Shown one piece after another: positions 22,985-33,249 of a stretch of 64,000 nucleotides of DNA. Every line of letters starts with the position of its first letter. Position 1 is the first letter of the stretch. Source of the DNA: Allodiplogaster sudhausi (lineage: Eukaryota > Nematoda > Chromadorea > Rhabditida > Diplogasteridae); the NCBI GenBank assembly GCA_945643635.1, contig CALZFC010000005.1, forward strand, positions 896,501 to 960,500, given 5' to 3'. The notes beneath the pieces were generated by a model. That model was not told the origin of the DNA. It did no database searches and saw only the letters and a program-made list of their open reading frames with translations. Made by a program: the position numbers and the translations under genes.

Positions 22985-23760
22985 ATGATCCGTGCTCTGG
23001 GAATAAGCATGGGACCATTCTTCGCGGTGAAGCATGTTGAGCAAGAGCTGAAACCGCTGGCGGACAAGATTGCGAAGATTCTGCAAGAGAATCAGGAGCT
23101 TTTCGAGCCTGGTCTGGGACACTGCACTGTGAAGAAGGCAGTCCTGAAGTTCCGTGATGGACGCCCAGAGCCTGTTCCGCGCCCGCCCTGTGCCCTACGC
23201 CCTGAAGCCGAAGGTGGATGAAGCGATTGATCGAATGGGGAAAGAAGGCATTCTGAAACCTGTTGAGCACCCCGAGTGGGGCACGCCGCTGGTTGTCGTT
23301 CCGAAACCAGGCGGGAGGATTCGACTCTGTGGAGACTTCAAAGTCACGATCAATCCTCTGCTCGATGTCAACCAATACCCTCTGCCGAAGCCTGACGACC
23401 TGTTCCACATACTGAACGGCGGTCAGAAGTTCTCAAAGATGGATCTGCGAGACGCGTACATGCAGATTGAGATGGAGGAAGCGTCGAAGAAGTTTCTCAC
23501 GCTGTCCACGCAGAAGGGTCATTTCCAGTTCGAGAGGATGCCGTTCGGTATCGCCTCTGCACCCGCCATCTTCCAGCGGACCATGGAGGAAGTGTTGGCT
23601 GGCTTGCCAGGTGTGATGGTCTACCTCGATGACATTGTGGTCACCGCTCCCAATGACGAGGAACACCTGCGAAGCCTGAAGAAGGTGCTGGAGAGGCTGA
23701 GGAAGGCTGGATTCCGCTTGAAACGCGAGAAATGCCAGTTCCTGATGGCATTAATCCGTC
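22985..23760 (+). pseudogene. Gypsy reverse transcriptase, frame-broken
   Basis: The N-terminal linker reads in one frame to about 23215 (KHVEQELKPLADKIAKILQ), then the RT domain continues in another frame from about 23160. RT motifs are visible: WGTPLVVVPKPGG, RLCGDFKVTIN, KMDLRDAYMQI, FERMPFGIASAPAIFQRTME, and the catalytic YLDD at 23622-23633. The frame ends near 23774 in non-homologous residues, and RNase H resumes in the third frame. The catalytic residues themselves are intact; the reading frame is not. Confidence 0.85.
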
Positions 23761-25528
23761 CCCCGACAAGATAAAGGCGATGCAGGAGATGCCAGCGCCC
23801 AAGTGCCTGAAGCATGTCGAGTCTTTCTTGGGCATGGTGCAGTATTACGCCAAGTTCGTGCCGAGACTGTCAGATCTCGCCCTGCCCTTGAACGCCCTGA
23901 GGAAGAAAGACGTCGAGTTCGCCTGGAGGGATGAGCATGAGAAAGCATTCCGACTGATCAAGCAGAGGCTGATCAGCGCCGACGTACTGATCCACTACGA
24001 TCCCGATGTACCGGTCATACTCGCGACGGATGCCTCGGAGTATGGACTGGGAGCAGTGATCTACCACGCCTGTCCTTATGGCGTCGAGCGAGTCATTGCA
24101 TTCGCTTCCAGGACGCTCACCAAGGAAGAGCGAAACTACGCCCAGATTGAGAAGGAAGCATTGGGTATCGATTTCGGAGTGGAGAAGTTCAGCCAGTTCC
24201 TGTATGGGAGGAAGTTCACACTGTTGACCGACCACAAGCCTCTCGTGTTGATTCTTGGCCCGAAGCACGAGTTTCCCGTGATTGACATGAAGAGGCTTCA
24301 CCGGTGGGAACTCCGTCTGAGAGCGTATTCCTTCGATGTTGAGTACCGGTCCACATCTGACTTCGGAAACGCTGATCGCTTGTCGCGACTCCCATTGTCC
24401 ACGGAGATGCCGTCGAAGAAAACGGTCCGTGAGGAAGCAGAGGTCCAGCTCTGGGCTGTTGAGCACTACTTCGAGAAGTGCGTGGTCAGTCTGCCAAGCA
24501 TGCGTGAAGAGACTGACAAGGACCCTGCGCTGACGAAAGTCCGTGAATGGCTGAAGAGTGGATTTCCTCGTGAACTGGAGTATCCGCTGCTGAAACAGTA
24601 TGTCGCCGTCAAAGATGAATTGACTGAAGAAGCCGGAATCGTCCTGAGGAAGGATCGAATTGTGATTCCGCAGACATTTCGTCAGAAGGTGTGGTTCCCC
24701 TTCATGGATGACAAGATTGAGGCCGTCGCTAGAGCATGCGATATCTGCGCCCGTCTTGGGAACACCCTCACGAGAACGCCGCTCCACAGCTGGGAAGAGC
24801 CAGAACGCGCTTGGCAGCGCCTTCACATTGACTTTGCGGACCGTTTCACGGATCAATGTGGCTGGCTCATTGTCGTGGATGCAAAGTCAAAATGGCCAGA
24901 AGCTGTGCGAATGGGCAGTACGACTGCCGCTGCAACCGTGTGCCGTCTGCAAGAGTTGTTCGCAACCCACGGTTTGCCTGAGCAGATTGTCTCTGACAAT
25001 GGACCGCAGCTAGCGTCGCGAGAGTTCTCCGAGTTCTGTGTACAGAATAACATCCAGCACATCCTTACACCCCCGTACCACCCGAACTCGAATGGTGAAG
25101 CGGAGAGGTTCGTCCAGACGTTCAAGACGCACGTAGAAAAGAGTACCCGCTCGGGTCTGCCCTTGCGTGAGGCAGTGAGCCGTGTGCTCCTCAACTACCG
25201 GACAACCCCGCATCCTGCCACGGGCATGAGCCCCGCCGAGAGCCTGATGGGCAGACAACTGCGCATGTCATTGGATCTGTTGCCCGGACGAATTGGTCAA
25301 GCACCAAACCAGCAAGAGGTTTCCCGGAAGTACAAGCAGAACATGCCTCGCAACTATGACAAGAAATGCAAGGCTCGAACGTTCGAGGTGAGAGAAGAAG
25401 TCTACATTATGAACTTCACGGGTGACGATGATAAGTGGATTCCTGGAATTGTCACTGAGGTGATCGGAGAGAACACATGCCAAGTGCATTACGGTCATGG
25501 TTCGCGCAAATGCCATGCGACCAGATGA
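23732..25528 (+). CDS. Gypsy RNase H-integrase segment, integrase N-terminus deleted
   Basis: A 598-residue open frame. It begins with RT connection sequence (FLGMVQYYAKFVPRLSDLA), then RNase H (ILATDASEYGLGAVIYH, RNYAQIEKEALG, LLTDHKPLV). The integrase catalytic core shows the DDE residues in HIDFAD, SDNGPQ and NGEAERF. The family's HHCC zinc-binding domain should lie just before the core. Here IPQTFRQKVWFPFMDD passes directly to ACDIC, so the two histidines and intervening helix are missing and only the CxxC remains. The frame continues past the core (YNRTT-like NYRTTPHPATGMSP) to a C-terminal region ending RKCHATR. The start codon is simply the first in frame. Confidence 0.88.
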   Translation: MPVPDGINPSPDKIKAMQEMPAPKCLKHVESFLGMVQYYAKFVPRLSDLALPLNALRKKDVEFAWRDEHEKAFRLIKQRLISADVLIHYDPDVPVILATDASEYGLGAVIYHACPYGVERVIAFASRTLTKEERNYAQIEKEALGIDFGVEKFSQFLYGRKFTLLTDHKPLVLILGPKHEFPVIDMKRLHRWELRLRAYSFDVEYRSTSDFGNADRLSRLPLSTEMPSKKTVREEAEVQLWAVEHYFEKCVVSLPSMREETDKDPALTKVREWLKSGFPRELEYPLLKQYVAVKDELTEEAGIVLRKDRIVIPQTFRQKVWFPFMDDKIEAVARACDICARLGNTLTRTPLHSWEEPERAWQRLHIDFADRFTDQCGWLIVVDAKSKWPEAVRMGSTTAAATVCRLQELFATHGLPEQIVSDNGPQLASREFSEFCVQNNIQHILTPPYHPNSNGEAERFVQTFKTHVEKSTRSGLPLREAVSRVLLNYRTTPHPATGMSPAESLMGRQLRMSLDLLPGRIGQAPNQQEVSRKYKQNMPRNYDKKCKARTFEVREEVYIMNFTGDDDKWIPGIVTEVIGENTCQVHYGHGSRKCHATR

Positions 25529-26338
25529 AGAAGAAATTCAAGATTACCTGGGAGGAACTCGCAGCGATTTCCCACCGAAGTGTGAATTCGGGGAGGGGAG
25601 CGAGTACGACAATTCCCCAGAAACAGTCGCTTGCAACGAACACGAACCGTCGGCCGGCAGACCATGGTATTCCATCGCCCTGCTGCACCCGTTCAACCGA
25701 GATGGAGTTTGGCTCCGACCAGACAGAAGGTGAATGGACCGAGGCCGGCAACAAGTGTGGTGCCGCGAGCGCCCCAGAAGAACCCGATCAAGAAAGCTTC
25801 GCCGCCTCCGCCTCCCACTGTCCGTGTCAGCCAACGAGCGAACAAAGGTGTTCCGCCAGAACGGTACAGAAATGTGCGATACACAGCAACCACCGACTCT
25901 TCTCATGGCGTGCCATTGGAGAAGAAGAAACGGTCTCGGAAGTCACGTTGCGAGATGATTCCGAAATCAGCCAGCGCCCACGCCAAGGATCGCCGCGCCG
26001 CTGATATGCCTCGCACACTTGATTGGCTGACGACCCTCTGAAGAGGATGAGGCCATGTTCCAGTTGCCAATGTGTATTCGCCGTTTTCAAGACAATTGCT
26101 GCTCAATGAAGGGAGACGTAGAGAAGTGTTTTCTCGAACTTCCTCCTTGTCCGAAACAAGGTTTTTTGTGCGTTTGTGTCCAGAGACGTAGGCTACGCCG
26201 AACTCTGTCGATTGTCAAGGAGATGTAGAGGCTTTGCCTTGAACTCCTTCCTCGTTGTTCTTATGCCGAGGTTGTCTGTGCAGAGACGTAGACCTTGGGT
26301 CGAACTCTGCGCTGTGAGGATGTTGTACTTCGGGGAGG
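25529..26338 (+). other. Gypsy 3' region: pol tail remnants and untranslated repeats
   Basis: Overlapping frames after the pol stop include VSQRANKGVPPERYRNVRY, the kind of basic PPERY tail found at Gypsy pol C-termini, but not in frame with the integrase. From about 26105 there are four diverged copies of GAGACGTAG...GAACT(C/T), and a short G-rich purine tract (CGGGGAGG) just before the 3' LTR could serve as the polypurine tract. Confidence 0.6.
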
Positions 26339-26537
26339 TGTCATGTAGATGAAGATTTATCACGTCCAATAATTATCATCCCCCTTTGTCCTTGACTTGC
26401 CCCCGTGACCTTTATGAAAGTACACCATCCCTCACCATATAAAAGAGGCCCCTGGCTTCTTGATAAACACTTGTCTTCTCAGTCTACACTTGTGTTCCTG
26501 TCCTGCATTCCAGTGTTACCTAGCAAGTAACATAACT
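26339..26537 (+). repeat. Gypsy 3' LTR
   Basis: 199 bp, four differences from the 5' LTR; CTTAT duplication at 26538-26542. Confidence 0.9.
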
Positions 26538-26542
26538 CTTAT

Positions 26543-27914
26543 GTTAAAATAAATTTTCGGGTAAAATCAAACGCATATCTGAGTATGCGGCTAATATGTG
26601 GAGGACATTAGAACGCGTAAAGTATGAGAGAGAGAGAGGGAGACATAGAGGGACAGAGACAGAGCTAGAGGGATAGTGAGAGGGAGGGAGGGAGAGAGAG
26701 GGAGGAGACGAGAGAGAGAGGAGAGATAGAAAACAACTTGTGGGGTGACCAGGAGGGAGAAAGGGAGAAAACTAATCGCGAAAATAAAAATGAGAGAACA
26801 ATTGTCAAGAAAACAGAATATAATTTGTAAAATAAACAAAGGAGTCAGTGAATAAGATGGTCCCAGAGATCCGAAGTGAAGAATAAGTGAAACTGAGTTG
26901 TTTAAATATCTCTTCGGCCGCTCAATTTCAGCGCTTTTTCACACCTTCTCATTATACCCTGCTAATGTTCATTACGCATGTCTCATTGCACAAGTTATTA
27001 GGTGCGACCTATGAATGCCTTCCATAGTTATCCATCTCACATAATACCATCAATAATAATGTGCTTCGCCTCTGATTTCATACTGCTCTGCTTCTCTGGC
27101 TCTCATTTGTTCTATGATCACTGATTTCATGACAACCATCCCATCTTCTTACCCCCTTCTAACTAACAAGATATACTGAGTTTTGAGTCATTTACTATTG
27201 TAATTAATAATCGTTCACCAACGAGAAGAGCTACTCCTTCTGTAGAATATATTTTTATACATAAATGTACATACATACATACATACGTACATTTGTACAT
27301 ATTTACATATATAGTTTACTTACAACGTACTTTTTTTTGTTCCCAAATGTAGGAAACCATCGCCTACCGAAAATATGTATTGAACCATGTACATATTTTT
27401 TATGTCATTCTCTCATGACTTGTGAAATTTTTAAGGACTTGTCATTTAGATTGAAAAAATTTTCTGATTGGGACAATGAGCAGTGTTCATTGAATTTAGC
27501 TTTTAATACTTCTTGGAAAGTATCTTCAGATAACTAAGATTCTGGAAAAAGCAAGGCAGAATTGGCCTCATTTATTAGCAAATGCGCAACAGAATAAACA
27601 ATTCAAAACCCATTAAAATTATTATCCAAAAAATGCACATTGTAAGCATATGTTCTCAATAGGGAAAAAAGACACGTAGAACAACTCTCTTAAGGCATTT
27701 ACTTGGCGACCATTTTGATTGAAGAATAGTTGAGCTGAAATATGAATGAAAATGAAATGGACGTGATATTGACTAGGCAGATGTTGATTTCCCGTCTCCG
27801 CCGCCGGGAGTGCCGCGGTCATCGCGATGTGGACGAGAGAGCACGGAAGCGGAAGCGGACGACTGGCCGAGCGGCTGCAAGAATAACTTTTTGTTTTCGC
27901 GCGCCTTTCCCAAT
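26543..27914. other. intergenic, no supported gene
   Basis: A (GA)n tract lies at 26622-26730, ACAT/TATG tetranucleotide runs at 27265-27310, and AT-rich sequence between. No frame resembles a protein. Confidence 0.5.
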
Positions 27915-30900
27915 TCAACTCGCACAGGCAACTTGGACGAAGCCCACGCCGGTTTCAGTGTCTGCGAACTCGACCGGCGACGTGGACGAAGGTTCTCGAG
28001 GCAGCCGATGAATGCCGAGAAGCTGAAGAAGTTAACCCGATCAACCAGAAAGTTGTTTTTTTTTTTTCAAAAAAAAAATTATACTTGTCAAATTATACTT
28101 TCCATTAGACAGAACAAATTCACATTTTTGAAAGAATTAAGATCAAACTAAAATAATATTCAATATTGTAATAATAGTCTAAATAATAATTATAATTAAT
28201 TAAAAAGTAGGTAATAATAATCATCTTACGCACTGAAAGTTTCCATTGGGCAGCCGAAAGGAGCTAAAAAGTCGCTGCTTGAACTGCCTGAAAGGGCCGT
28301 CTAATCCGTGCAGCTCGAGGATCAACTCCAGCTCTTGTGTCTGGAAAACGATTTATTGTAAAACAATTTTCGGTAAAGTGAAACGAGAACCGGAATGGTC
28401 TTCTTGCTGGTTGCCATCTTTAATCGACTCAAGTCAATGCTCGGCTGCTTCGAGATTAGATTCTCAATCTCCAGCATCACCTTTGAAGATTTGCCTTACG
28501 TTAGGAATGTTTTCTCATTCGTTATTTCATTTATTTACAATTGTGCTCTTGGATATGTTTAAAGATCATTATTCTAGTCGGAAGTGTTGAAGTTTTGCGT
28601 TGCTACTGCAACTGATATGTTAATTACGAGGGAAAGAGAAAGAGTGAGGGAGAGAGAGAGATTGGGGACGAGGGGGGATCAGTGCACTGTATGTATATGT
28701 GCGATATTGTTTTGTGCAGTCACATCTAAAAATATATTTTAGGTGTGTATACACGCAATATGGCCAATAATGTACATATATCTTTTTAAACATTCAATTA
28801 AAAGAAATAGTTTAAAAAATGGAAAAGAACCTGTGCACGTCCTCTCTCTCGCATGCATTGCATGGCACTCGGCGTCTCTGGCAGCTCGGCCAGCAGCAGA
28901 GGCAGCGACTGCTGCGACAGCAGGACGTCCGCGATCGAGCGACTGAAAACAGTTTTTTTTAATTAAAATTAAATTAGACTTGAAATTACGCTACGAATAT
29001 TGGTTAGATAATTAGGCACATTTTATATTTATGAAAGGTGATAATGCAATTGTTAATCTGTCGAACTTATCGGACTGCTCGCCAAACTTGGCGCGCGAGA
29101 GGAGACGAATGAGCTTCTCGTAGGGGCAGACTCGGCCTGGCGGGCAGAGGCGGCCGATCAGCACGCTCCACGGCGAAGTCGCGTGGCCGGCCTGCGTCAA
29201 CTTCTAACTAACTAACGCCATTTTGCGCAAGAACATAACTTTGAAAACTGTGTTTTTGGAAAATATGCCCGTAAAAATAGTTGTGTCAATTTACTTAACC
29301 ATTTTGCACAAGAAAAAGTAATCTTGTGATTTTAATTCCCTTAAATGGGATGCCCACCGACGGAATGACATGTGCAAAGGCAGCGAGCAGCTGCTGCGGC
29401 CCGAGCACGCCCGCGTTCGAGACATCTCGGAAGCGGCAGTGGTCGAGGATGCGACGGAGCCTCTCGAGCGGCAACGCACGCAATACGCCCGCCAAACCTG
29501 GTATATCTAGGATGCGGGATTATTTGATTTTTTCCGTCGGGTTTCTGCGTCAGAAAACTTGTTTATTTGTCACAGTTGGACTATAATGTACAAGTTACGT
29601 AGTGATACCCGTAATTTGATGCAGATGTTCTTATGCGGAAAGAGCGCATGACTCTAGCATTACGAACACTAATTTGGTCGCGTCCGGTCCAGGCGCCTAT
29701 TTCATCTGCGCATATACAAGTATACATTTGCATGAGCGGAGATGAAATAGGTGCGGTAGGGTCCCGAGTCGTTAACACAGAGAGCCGGCCTTAATTTAAA
29801 ATGATTGGTCTTGTGTTCTACGACAGCTAAATGCCAATCTGTTTTTTATTGAATATTACTAAAGTGACACATTCAGAGCATTGATTTAATTCTCTCCGAC
29901 CATATATTTTTATCTCGTTGATCGATGATCATTTTCTTTCTTATATTCGCTCTCTCTCTCTTTCTTTGGCACGCTACAACTGAGGTTGGGAATGAAACAT
30001 TGACTAGGAAAAGTAGAAGTGGTTTGGAAACGAGAGTAAAAATGAACACAAATTGAATTATTTTAGTAAAATGGAAGACTGTGAATTGTCATGCCTATAT
30101 TAGAAGACCAATAATATTCGGAATATTTTCAGCAGAATATGTAGGAGGCAAGTTTCATTAATCATTGAAAGAAGCTGTTGAATGTATATGGCAAAAAGAA
30201 CAAACCAGGCATTCTATCGGGCAGTGTTACGACGCGTTGCGGGTCGATGGAAGAGCTGATGGCGGCGGCGGCACTCGAAGTGGATGCGAGCGATGACGCT
30301 TCCTACAACAATCTTCTACCTTTTTCTCTTTCTTTTTGGAAAACAATACGCTTTATTCATCAACATTTTCAAATAGCAAAGGAAAATCTAGTTTTATCAT
30401 TCGAAAATGTAAAAAAAAAAATAATTCAAACATTCAATGCACATAATGTTCTATGTACATACTTTTTGTTTTCGACTACAAATAAATAAGACTGTCTGAA
30501 ATTCGTAAAACTAAAAGATAAAAAGAGGGGAACAAACGTCAGTCCATGCTGGCTCAACGGCGACATCGTGCACTCCAGGCGTGTCCCTGTCGAACTCCTC
30601 TCCAGCCACTTCCTCCTCATCGTCAATGAAGAACTCAACTGGCACTGGAGATCCGCGTTCGCCTCGCTGAGAATCAGCTGAAATTCAACACATGTCTGCA
30701 AAAAAAAGCCTCGAATTGCCTGATAAAAGTATCTTTAAAATGTTTTTTACCGTAGAGTAAACACGCAAAAATCTAACGAATGTCTTGATTGTCCTGCGCG
30801 TCGTCTGACGGCAAATTGAGACTGCCGAGAATCCTTAAAGAAATACTTTTGGCCTAGTAAATACTTATTCAACCACATGGTTACAACTTCTAGTACTTCT

Positions 30901-31437
30901 GATGGGTAAGAAAGACGGGGTCAAAACGGAGAAAAGAAAAGAACGATTAAAAATAGTGAGATAAGGTGAAAGTGCCAACTCTTGAGTGCCGCTCTTCTCA
31001 TTCGAATGTTCATCGTCCTGCTCCTCCTCCTCAAAATCGTCCTCATATGATGGCTGCTCTGGCGGTGGCGGCTCATTTCCATGCGCAACTACTGCTGCTT
31101 GCTGGCAAAACAAATGAGTTGGCATCTTGAATATACATACATACATACATAACTATGTTAGATATCAATATGTATGACAATAATACTGCAGAACATACAG
31201 CCTGCACTTACTTTTCCACTTGAATGCTCCCCGCTGGAAGTGCTTGGAGCCGTTGCGTCGTTGCCCGTCGACTTCAATAATAGTAAAGGATTAGAATTAT
31301 TACTTGGCACCAATCAAGATTAAAATCTTAAAGGCTCCTCAAAATCAGATTTTCTTCGAGATTCTCACCTGATCTGCCTTCGGAAGCTGTCTCTTCCAAG
31401 AGATGATGGAAATGCTCGGCTTGCTCTCATCGCTCAT
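27915..31437 (-). CDS. 11-exon gene, acidic N-terminus, unknown function (about 382 aa)
   Basis: Eleven exons on the minus strand join in frame with good splice sites: 31437-31369 (MSDESKPSISIISWKRQLPK), 31271-31212, 31101-30980, 30833-30778, 30677-30538, 30302-30206, 29497-29358, 29200-29067, 28942-28831, 28340-28230 and 28022-27915. The first half is acidic and disordered-looking (DDFEEEEQDDEHSNEKS, EFFIDDEEEVAGEEFD). The second half is leucine-rich and helical (LPLERLRRILDHCRFRDVS, QQSLPLLLAELPET, ELELILELHGLDGPFRQFKQ). It ends with a stop at 27915. There is no signal peptide, membrane segment or catalytic motif. An acidic tail next to a helical bundle suggests a nuclear or scaffold protein, but that is inference. 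Exons 4 and 7 use weak donors (GTTAGA, GTGGGC). I do not recognise the family. Confidence 0.7.
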
Positions 31438-33249
31438 GTGTCATGGCATGGGGAGGCTGGATAAGAGAGAGGAAGAGAGACAGAGAGAGAAATGAGATAG
31501 GAGAGAGCGATAAGAGAAAGGAAGGAGAAAGGGATGGTCATTTAAGAATAATCCCGAATGAGATACTGAGGGAATGAGAGAGATCGAGTGAAGAAGATGG
31601 TCAAATAAAAGGTAAAAGAAAAAGAAGAGCATAGAGAGAGGGAGAGACAAGCAACATTGGCCTATCCAAGTGATTCATTGTCAGCTCTAGCTTCCCACAA
31701 TTATGGTCGGCTGTATTGGAATCATAAAGTACACGCGCAGTTTATACGTGAGCAGAAAGTGCCAGGCGCTGCCTCTTTGCGAGGTTAGCCAAGAGAGCAG
31801 ATTCCTTTTCTGGAGATGAAAGATTTATAGGAGCCGGCACGTTGTTATGTGTGTACGCCTGGCAACAATCTTTCAAGAAAACGTTGCCAATGGCACTTCA
31901 CTCGAAGAATTATATATTATACACAGATTGTTTTCATAGGAATATAGGCAAAAAGCAATTGCTTAGTAGACGCCGCAGCAAATATGTATGATATGGCGAA
32001 CAAAACTTATATTAATTGAGCTGAAGAGCGCATAGCGAATGTGATTAAGTTGTAATGAAGAACTGCTTATCATTTCATCATCGGTATTCATTTTAGTAAA
32101 CGGACACTTCTTATTGGCTCTTTAATATGTTCGCGCTATAGCGCGAACATATTAAAGAGCCTATAATAAGACTATAGTCGGCATTTATTTTTCGTGATTT
32201 ATCAAGGAAAACGCGCTGAATGTGCGGACATTGCCATACATTGTGGGGTTCAAACATCGTCGTTACTTCTCACACGGATTCTCTCTTTCTCTATTTCTCA
32301 TTCTATCTGGTTCATTCTTACTTTACTAGTTTCCTTTCTATCTTTACCTCTTTCCGCGACTATCGGAGTCTATTCATAAAATAAAGGATAATGACGGGGA
32401 ACGAGAAGCCGTTGTGCTTCATGCCAACGCTTGAAGCCCTTCAACAAGGCCTTACTCGTAACCTTCACTCTTTCTCCATTTCATCTCTCTCTCTCTTTTC
32501 TCTCTCTCTCTCACCTTTTCCTCTCTCGTTCTCTCCTCTTCTTTTTCTATTCGAATGCCATGGCAACGTGTCACTGGGTTCCTTGTTGGGTCTCGCTTCC
32601 TGCAGCCAACCGAATGCGAGGGTGAGAAATGGACGAAAAAAGGAAATGAGAATAGAAAGCGATGACCAATCAACCTGCTGATTGGCTGGGATGGGAAGAA
32701 TTAGCAGATTGAGAGGAAATTAGCTTGGGTCCTCTCCCTTGCTCTCTCACGTCCTCTTATGCCCACTTTACAAAAAAAGACTTACATTTATCATGTTCAT
32801 GACTTCTACAAAAGTCTTGACAGAAAAGAACAGACTGAAAATAATTATTCTTAAGCAAGAGACTGAAATTTCTACGCTGAAAGCTCATTACTTGAATATC
32901 ATAATAAATTTGTTTGATAAGGTGAATTACGCTAATTTATTGCTGCTTTTTGTGAGAGTGAATATGCCGTTGTTTCGGGTCATCAAAGAGTAGTTGAAAA
33001 TGCACCGAGTTTATTTCTTTCGTAGTATAAGCTCTTTTGTTGTAAACAGGTTATTTAATGTTTATCGCATTTTTTTTTGATGTCTGAAATGTGAAGTGAA
33101 ATAATGTTTTAGTCCATGTAGAACAATAACAACTCCCTGTCAATAATTATCTTGTTCATTTCTTTGAATTATGACCGAATAGGTTATGTAATATAACTTT
33201 AATTAACTAGTCTATAACAGGAAAAATTAGTTGGGCTTCTCCGGAAATG
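31438..33249. other. intergenic with simple repeats and a palindrome
   Basis: (GA)n at 31460-31650 and (CT)n at 32480-32550, otherwise AT-rich. No supported gene. A perfect 46-bp palindrome lies at 32116-32161 (listed separately). Confidence 0.5.
32116..32161. repeat. perfect 46-bp palindrome
   Basis: The arm GGCTCTTTAATATGTTCGCG followed by CTA is followed directly by its exact reverse complement, 23 bp per arm with no loop. Beyond it the flanks CTTATT and AATAAG also match, with a 2-bp bulge. Confidence 0.95.

Larger units (their letters stand above)
21067..26542 (+). mobile_element. Ty3/Gypsy LTR retrotransposon, recent but coding-defective
   Basis: Identical-length 199-bp LTRs (21072-21270, 26339-26537) are flanked by a 5-bp target duplication CTTAT (21067-21071, 26538-26542). 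The internal region encodes, in order, gag with a CCHC zinc knuckle, aspartic protease, reverse transcriptase, RNase H and integrase; integrase after RT-RNase H is the Ty3/Gypsy (Metaviridae) order. The LTRs differ at four positions, suggesting a recent insertion. The pol frame nevertheless changes at several points and the integrase zinc-binding domain is largely missing. There is no envelope-like ORF. It sits beside the Helitron helicase remnant, in what may have been an intron or flank of that element. Confidence 0.93.

Noticed and set aside
22861..24856. Long minus-strand ORFs inside the Gypsy element (up to 328 codons)
   Set aside because: They are antisense shadows of gag-pol; the plus strand carries recognisable protease, RT, RNase H and integrase motifs.
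25477..26041. Overlapping plus-strand ORFs after integrase as an envelope gene
   Set aside because: No signal peptide, transmembrane helix or glycosylation-rich ectodomain is seen. One frame ends in a pol-tail-like basic segment.
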